Shown piece after piece: positions 59,610 to 64,000 of a stretch of DNA of 64,000 nt. Numbering within the stretch: the first letter of the stretch is position 1; the number at the start of each line of letters is the position of its first letter. The notes below the pieces were generated by a model that was not told where the DNA came from, searched no databases, and saw nothing but the letters and a program-made list of their open reading frames with translations. Origin of the DNA: Streptomyces griseoluteus (GTDB lineage Bacteria; Actinomycetota; Actinomycetes; Streptomycetales; Streptomycetaceae); contig NZ_SRRU01000010.1 in assembly GCF_004784465.1 (NCBI RefSeq), positions 186,001 through 250,000 of the forward strand. The letters run 5' to 3'. The position numbers were made by a program, and so were the translations under genes.

Positions 59610-60413
59610 CTACCAGATCGCGTCGACCCACTCCGGGTGGTCGATGAACGGGTTGCGGTTGTGCTGGTAGGTGTCGTAGATGACCTGGTTGCGCTTTTCC
59701 TCGAAGGCGCTCGGCGGGTCCTCGTCGTTCCACTGCTTGAGGACCGACAGTCTGCCGATGTACGGGTTGCTGCCGTTGCCGACCTTCTCGTTGGGCTCCA
59801 GGTCGGCGAAGCCGTCGCCCCCGTCGTAGCGGACCGCCATGTAGAGGATCATGCGGGCCACGTCGCCCTTGTCCGCGTCGCGCGGCTCGAAGGAGTCCGA
59901 GTCGGTGAGGCTGCCGCCCCCGCCGCTGACCGCGCTGCCGCCGTCGTCGAAGTCCTTGTTGCCACGGACGCTGTTGACCTGTACGTCCGCGGGGCGCAGG
60001 TGGTGCAGGTCGGTGCCGGGACCGGTCACCTCGCCGAAGTCGCCGTGCGACTTGGCCCACACGTGCTCGCGGTTCCAGTCGCCGGTGCTGCCGCCATTGA
60101 GGGCCTTGGCGCGTGAGACGCCGCTGTAGAGCAGGATCACGTTGCTGCTGTTGTTCGGGTCCTGGTCGGTGACCTTCAGCGCGTCCCAGACCGCCGAGTA
60201 CGAGATCTTGCTCTGGCTGCTGATGATGGTGTGCAGCGAGGACTTGAGGCTCGCACCCGTCTTGCCGACGGCGTTCTTGTAGTACGTGGTGTCGTACGAG
60301 GTCGTCGTCGCGCTCGCCGGGGAGGCGATCGCCGTGGGCATGGTCAGGCCGACGAGCAGGGCCGAGACGGCCAGTGCCGGAGCCTTCCAGCGGTGTATGT
60401 GCGTCACGGGCAT
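59610..60413 (-). CDS. Secreted endonuclease I-family nuclease
   Basis: This 267-aa protein starts at ATG 60413. A signal peptide ends near SPASATT (about residue 37). The His-Me-finger nuclease core is clear: DWNREHVWAKSHGDFG contains the catalytic His, followed by TDLHHLRPADVQVNSVRGNKDF (in blocks LHHLRP and VNSVRGNKDF) with the metal-binding Asn. Such enzymes degrade DNA non-specifically outside the cell, providing phosphate and nucleosides. It stands alone, convergent with the ThDP gene. Confidence 0.9.
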   Translation of the reverse strand: MPVTHIHRWKAPALAVSALLVGLTMPTAIASPASATTTSYDTTYYKNAVGKTGASLKSSLHTIISSQSKISYSAVWDALKVTDQDPNNSSNVILLYSGVSRAKALNGGSTGDWNREHVWAKSHGDFGEVTGPGTDLHHLRPADVQVNSVRGNKDFDDGGSAVSGGGGSLTDSDSFEPRDADKGDVARMILYMAVRYDGGDGFADLEPNEKVGNGSNPYIGRLSVLKQWNDEDPPSAFEEKRNQVIYDTYQHNRNPFIDHPEWVDAIW

Positions 60414-60854
60414 GTGGGGGCCGATCTACGCGAGTTGATTGAGTCGACAACCAGAGCGTGACATGGACATGCGTAAATGGCGGTGAAGAGGACGTGACCG
60501 TTGTGTGTCGAGACCCCGCACGTTGCCTGTCATGAGCGTTGTCCGACGCGACGGTGGCCGACCCGCCCGCCCGGACGGCGCGGCCTTGGGGGAGGCCTCC
60601 GGCGCGCCGGGGGCCTCCACGACCCCGGAAACCCTGGAGGCGGACCTGACGAAGGCCCCAGCGTCCCTCGGCCCGTCGGTGTCGGCCCTCCGGCGGTGCT
60701 GCGCAGGTGCGCGCCGACGCACGTGGGTGCGAGCTGATCACCCGATCGGCTGTTCGCGGTGGCCTTCAAGGGATATGTTCCGTGAGGTCGCAGGCGTCCC
60801 GGCCGGGCCGATGTCGGAGGCGGCCACTACCCTGAGCCCGGAGAGGAGGACAGC
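60414..60854. other. Junction region before the AbiL-like genes
   Basis: This 441-base region holds no intact gene. It contains a decayed copy of the ThDP gene 3' end (about 60568-60733) and the ribosome site GAGAGGAGG for the following ATPase. Codon use and base composition change at this point to the less G/C-biased defence genes. Confidence 0.6.
60568..60733 (+). pseudogene. Degenerate duplicate of the ThDP-enzyme 3' end
   Basis: Translated from about 60568, RPDGAALGEASGAPGASTTP and then ETLEADLTKAPASLGPSV mirror the C-terminus of the ThDP enzyme (RPDYVALAESFGVPGVRTSP, ETLEADLTKALATPGPSV). A 23-base exact match (59441-59463 and 60634-60656) lies inside. After PSV a frameshift breaks the reading frame, although the DNA continues to resemble the original to the stop. 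It has no start and no function. Confidence 0.85.
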
Positions 60855-62132
60855 GTGCTGCTGAGGTTCCGTGTCGCGAATGTGCGGTCCCTGCGAGACG
60901 AGCAGGAGCTGTCCTTCGTCGCGCCTGGCGACGAGCAGGGCGGGGCCGCGAACCCGGTGGATCTCGCGGGCGGAGAATCCGTCTCCGTCCTACCGCTGAT
61001 CGGCATCTTCGGGGCCAACGCCTCCGGCAAGTCCAACGTGCTGACCGCGATGACCGACATGCGTAACGCGGTCCTCAACTCTTATGCACGCTGGGCCTCT
61101 TACGACGGCATCCCGCGCCAGGTCTTCGCCTTGGACCCCAAGAACGAGAGCGAACCTGCCTTCTTCGAGGTCGACGTAGTCATCGACTCGGTCCGCTGGA
61201 CGTACGGCTTCGAGCTGAGCGCCACCCGCGTCGAGTCCGAATGGCTGCACAGCTACCCGCGCGGTCGCCGTCAGGAATGGCTCGACCGCGACGCCTCCCG
61301 GCCGGATGTCTTCAAGTGGCCCGGCGGACGTGTCAGGGACCGGTCCCAGCTCGTACGGCGTACGCGGCCGAACGCTCTGCTGCTCTCCACGGCCGGTACG
61401 GACAATCATCCGCAGCTTTCTCCACTCTTCCACTGGTTCCGCAGGAACTTCTGGATGATCAGCCCTGAGGTCGAGAAGGACGAGCGGGCGCAGTACACCA
61501 CGAAGGAATTGTCGGGCCCCAGGGCCACCAGGATTCAGGAGCTGCTGCGGGTCGCCGACCTCGGCATCACCGGGGCGACGGTGATCAAGGAAGGCCCGGG
61601 CCGTGACACGGTGAAGCTGACGCATCACTCGACCGCCGGTGACGTGTCCTTCGACTGGCAGGAGGAGTCGTACGGCACCCGCTCCTGGTTCGCCCTCGTG
61701 GGTCCCCTGCTCCTCGCTCTCGACGAGGGTGCGGTTCTGCTCGTCGACGAACTCGACGCGAGCCTGCACTCCCGTTTCGCCGCAGAGGTCATCCGGCTCT
61801 TCCACGACCCGTACGCGAATCCCAAGGGCGCTCAGCTGGTCTTCACATCCCACGACGCGACGGTGCTCACCACCCCGAGCGGCGAGCGGCTCCTCGACCC
61901 GGCGCAGGTGTGGCTGACGCAGAAGGACAAGGACGGGGCGACCGAGCTGTATCCGCTCACCGATACGGAGCCGGGTGAGGAAGAAGACCTCACGCAGTCC
62001 TACCTCGCGGGGGCCTTCGGCGGGGTGCCGGCCCTTCTGGAGGGACAGATCGCGCGGCGCCTGATGGTGGCGCGCGAGGCCGGCTCGTACGACGAGACAG
62101 GCGACCGAGCGGACCGGGCGGGGCGCGACTGA
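60855..62132 (+). CDS. AAA ATPase of an AbiL/RloB-type defence pair
   Basis: This 425-aa protein starts at GTG 60855 behind GAGAGGAGG. It is an ABC/SMC-like ATPase of the COG1106 (AAA_15/AAA_21) type: MLLRFRVANVRSLRDEQELSF at the start (20-residue core), Walker A GANASGKS at residues 53-60, a long middle insertion, Walker B GAVLLVDELDAS and an H-loop FTSHD. Its stop overlaps the start of the RloB-like gene. In AbiL and related phage-defence systems such ATPases hold or trigger a nuclease partner. Next to a type I restriction locus this role is likely. Confidence 0.85.
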   Translation: MLLRFRVANVRSLRDEQELSFVAPGDEQGGAANPVDLAGGESVSVLPLIGIFGANASGKSNVLTAMTDMRNAVLNSYARWASYDGIPRQVFALDPKNESEPAFFEVDVVIDSVRWTYGFELSATRVESEWLHSYPRGRRQEWLDRDASRPDVFKWPGGRVRDRSQLVRRTRPNALLLSTAGTDNHPQLSPLFHWFRRNFWMISPEVEKDERAQYTTKELSGPRATRIQELLRVADLGITGATVIKEGPGRDTVKLTHHSTAGDVSFDWQEESYGTRSWFALVGPLLLALDEGAVLLVDELDASLHSRFAAEVIRLFHDPYANPKGAQLVFTSHDATVLTTPSGERLLDPAQVWLTQKDKDGATELYPLTDTEPGEEEDLTQSYLAGAFGGVPALLEGQIARRLMVAREAGSYDETGDRADRAGRD

Positions 62133-62812
62133 TGGGGCGGGGGCACAGGGGCAGGGACTCGTGGGAGCGTCCGGCCCGAGGGGGCGGACAGCGCAGGCGC
62201 CAAGTCTTCATCTTCACCGAGGGCAAGGTCACCGAGCCGTCGTATCTCGACATTCTCAAGGACAAGGGCACCCCGTACGCCGACAAGGTTCCGGTGGAGA
62301 TGCACATCGCCAACCGCAAGGCGGACAGCGGGCGCAAGCCGCTCGACCTCGTCGGGCAGGCCATCAGGCTGAAGCGCGAAGAGGACCGCAAGGCGAAGCG
62401 GGCCAAACTGGATGCCAAGTACCTGCCTGAGGTCTGGTGCCTCTTCGACCACGACAACTACAAGTACATTCGGGATGCGCTCAAGGAGGCGGAGAAGGCG
62501 GGCATCGGAGTCGCCTTCTCGCATCCGTGCTTCGAGGTGTGGCGCCTCGCCCACTACAAGCCGGTCAGCGGCTCGTTCGCCGGGGTCTGCGACGGGGCGG
62601 CCGAGCGGCTCCCGTTCCAGCGAGGGTCCCAGGACGCCAAGACTCCCAAGGTCGTCCTGCCGCACCAGGTTCTCGGCCGTTACGAGACAGCGCGCAAGAA
62701 CGCCGAGCACATGAACAGCCAGCATGGGGCGCATGTAGCCAAGTGGGACAGGGACCCGTACACGGACGTGCACGAGTTCGTGGAGAAGGCGCTGCACATC
62801 AACATGTACTGA
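62132..62812 (+). CDS. RloB-family (AbiLii-like) protein
   Basis: This 226-aa protein starts at ATG 62132, sharing one base with the upstream stop (TGATG). It has the RloB pattern: RRQVFIFTEGKVTEPSYL with a conserved Glu, VWCLFDHDNYKYIRDAL with the Asp-x-Asp of a Toprim-like active site, and IGVAFSHPCFEVWRLAHY. RloB ('restriction-linked orf') proteins occur beside type I restriction loci and in AbiL-type abortive infection pairs, probably as the effector nuclease. Coupling to the ATPase supports a two-gene toxin-like unit. Confidence 0.85.
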   Translation: MGRGHRGRDSWERPARGGGQRRRQVFIFTEGKVTEPSYLDILKDKGTPYADKVPVEMHIANRKADSGRKPLDLVGQAIRLKREEDRKAKRAKLDAKYLPEVWCLFDHDNYKYIRDALKEAEKAGIGVAFSHPCFEVWRLAHYKPVSGSFAGVCDGAAERLPFQRGSQDAKTPKVVLPHQVLGRYETARKNAEHMNSQHGAHVAKWDRDPYTDVHEFVEKALHINMY

Positions 62813-62907
62813 CTTCCTCGACCATGATCACGGGCTGATTTCGGTATCGCCCCGGCGGGGTCATAAGGTCTCTCCGTCATCTCAGGTCGGGTCATAGGGA
62901 GTCGTAC

Positions 62908-64000
62908 GTGGCCAAGCTCACGCTCGCCCAGCTGGAACGGCACCTGTGGGCCGCCGCGGACATCTTGCGCGGCACGATGGACGCCTCCGAGTACAAGGAC
63001 TACATCTTCGGGCTGCTCTTCTTGAAGCGCGCCAACGACGAGTTCGAGGCGGCCAGGGACAAGCTCAGTAAGTACGCGGTCGAGGAGCTGAAGCTCAGCG
63101 ACGAAGACCTGACCGGTTACCTGGAGCAGCCGGGGCCGTACCGTAAGCGCGATGTCCTGTACGTGCCGGAGAAGGCCCGTTGGCACGAGGTCTCCGCCGC
63201 CACCCACAACATCAACGAGATGACCCTGCGCCCCGCGCTCCAGGCGCTCGAAGCCCAGAACACCAAGCTCAAGGGCCTCTTCGACCACCTCGACTTCAAC
63301 CGCATCGGCGGGTCGGGTGCCGCGTCCGGCGCGGCCAAGCTCGCCGACCAGCGCCTGAAGCTCCTCATCGCGCACTTCGGGCGGATCCGGCTGCGCACGG
63401 AGGACTTCGAGTTCCCCGACCTGATCGGTGCCGCGTACGAGTACCTGATCAAGGAGTTCGCGGACACGGCCGGACGCAAGGGCGGTGAGTTCTACACCCC
63501 GCGCGCCGTGGTCCGCATGATGGTGGAGCTCCTCGCCCCCACCGAGAACATGAGGATCTACGACCCGTGCGTCGGCTCGGGCGGCATGCTCATCCACGCG
63601 GCGGAGTACGTGGAGGAGCACGGCGGCGACACGTCGTCCATGTTCTTCGCTGGCCAGGACGCCAACTCCGGCTCCTGGATCATGTCGACCATGAACATGG
63701 TCCTGCACGGAGTGCGCCGCTTCGACCTGGCCACCGGGGACACGCTCTCGCAGCCGGCGCACGTTCCGCGCTCGGACGAGGACCGCTTCGACGGAGTGCT
63801 CAGTAATCCGCCGTTCTCCTTGGACTACGCCCTCGCGGATCTGGCGCACCCGGCGGAGCGTGCCAAGTACGGGGCGACGAGCGAGCGCGGCAAGGCCGAC
63901 CTGATGTTCCTCCAGCACATGCTGTGGGAGACCAAGCGGGAGGGCTCCCGCAGCGGCATGGTGATCACGGTCATGCCGCACGGAGTGCTGTTCCGGGGTG
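62908..64000 (+). CDS. hsdM: Type I restriction-modification methylase HsdM (5' part)
   Basis: The gene starts at GTG 62908 behind AGGGAG and runs off the right edge; 364 codons are visible. The N-terminal helical domain (LTLAQLERHLWAAADILRG ... YKDYIFGLLFLKRANDEFE) is typical of HsdM. The N6-adenine methylase domain follows with FYTPRAVVRMMVELL, the SAM motif DPCVGSGGMLIHAAEY and catalytic NPPF. HsdM methylates host DNA as part of an HsdRMS complex. hsdS and hsdR should lie beyond the window. Confidence 0.95.
   Translation, partial: MAKLTLAQLERHLWAAADILRGTMDASEYKDYIFGLLFLKRANDEFEAARDKLSKYAVEELKLSDEDLTGYLEQPGPYRKRDVLYVPEKARWHEVSAATHNINEMTLRPALQALEAQNTKLKGLFDHLDFNRIGGSGAASGAAKLADQRLKLLIAHFGRIRLRTEDFEFPDLIGAAYEYLIKEFADTAGRKGGEFYTPRAVVRMMVELLAPTENMRIYDPCVGSGGMLIHAAEYVEEHGGDTSSMFFAGQDANSGSWIMSTMNMVLHGVRRFDLATGDTLSQPAHVPRSDEDRFDGVLSNPPFSLDYALADLAHPAERAKYGATSERGKADLMFLQHMLWETKREGSRSGMVITVMPHGVLFRG

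Noticed and set aside
60505..60864. 119-codon frame before the AbiL-like ATPase
   Set aside because: It overlaps the decayed ThDP 3' copy, and its similarity to the ThDP enzyme is lost by a frameshift, so it is a remnant rather than a gene.

Overview
The window is high-GC actinobacterial DNA. Strong third-position G/C bias, an adpA gene with a TTA codon, a desferrioxamine (desABCD) locus, a cebR-cebEFG-bglC cellobiose locus and many secreted glycoside hydrolases point to the chromosome of a Streptomyces. From what I remember of Streptomyces coelicolor, much of the gene order (PAS-GGDEF gene, CebR/BglC block, orn, adpA, glmS2, hexosaminidase, des, acyl-CoA carboxylase block, speB) follows the conserved chromosome around adpA. 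That comparison is from memory, not computed. The window is cut inside a gene at both ends.

Region by region. (1) 1-11.3 kb: start of a PAS/GGDEF cyclic-di-GMP protein; a secreted M6-like metalloprotease; tRNA-Lys; two small hypotheticals; a tightly overlapping minus-strand operon of a PD-(D/E)XK/Fe-S nuclease, a 532-aa protein of unknown function and an SF1 helicase, preceded by a PAP2 membrane phosphatase; a histidine phosphatase; an NsdA-like XRE/TPR regulator and a small prim-pol-like protein. (2) 11.3-16.6 kb: a spermidine-synthase-like protein, an anchored hypothetical, a two-component system and a CBM2-GH18 chitinase with a DasR-like (dre) site. (3) 16.6-22.8 kb: bglC-cebG-cebF-cebE with divergent cebR and two CebR boxes. 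(4) 22.8-26.6 kb: a degenerate tRNA-like sequence, a methyltransferase, tRNA-His, oligoribonuclease and adpA. (5) 26.8-33.3 kb: a universal stress protein, glmS2, a Tat-exported phosphatase and a GH20 hexosaminidase, again with a dre-like site. (6) 33.4-42.4 kb: the desferrioxamine genes desA, desB, desC and desD, a siderophore-interacting reductase and the DesE-type lipoprotein, with two palindromic iron boxes. The des operon is interrupted between desB and desC by an IS200/IS605 (IS1341-type) element carrying an apparently intact TnpB. (7) 42.6-51.8 kb: a leucine/acyl-CoA catabolic operon (carboxylase alpha and beta, HMG-CoA lyase, acyl-CoA dehydrogenase) with a divergent TetR regulator and paired operators, then an Uma2-like protein, a second acyl-CoA dehydrogenase and a TesB thioesterase. 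(8) 52-59.6 kb: a secreted Gly/His tandem-repeat protein, a phosphatase-like protein, a PucR regulator, and a symporter / agmatinase-family / ThDP-enzyme catabolic operon. (9) 59.6-64 kb: a secreted endonuclease I flanked by a decayed second copy of the ThDP gene's 3' end, then an AbiL/RloB-type ATPase pair and the start of a type I restriction-modification locus. This looks like the left edge of a defence island.

Themes: polymer and sugar uptake (chitinase, hexosaminidase, glmS2, CebEFG/BglC), iron acquisition (des), branched-chain acyl-CoA catabolism, development (AdpA, c-di-GMP, NsdA-like) and defence or mobile DNA (TnpB, AbiL/RloB, HsdM, and possibly the nuclease-helicase operon). The items most worth follow-up are the nuclease/unknown/helicase operon, the TnpB insertion exactly at the desB stop, the ThDP 3'-end duplication at the island edge, and the Gly/His repeat protein.
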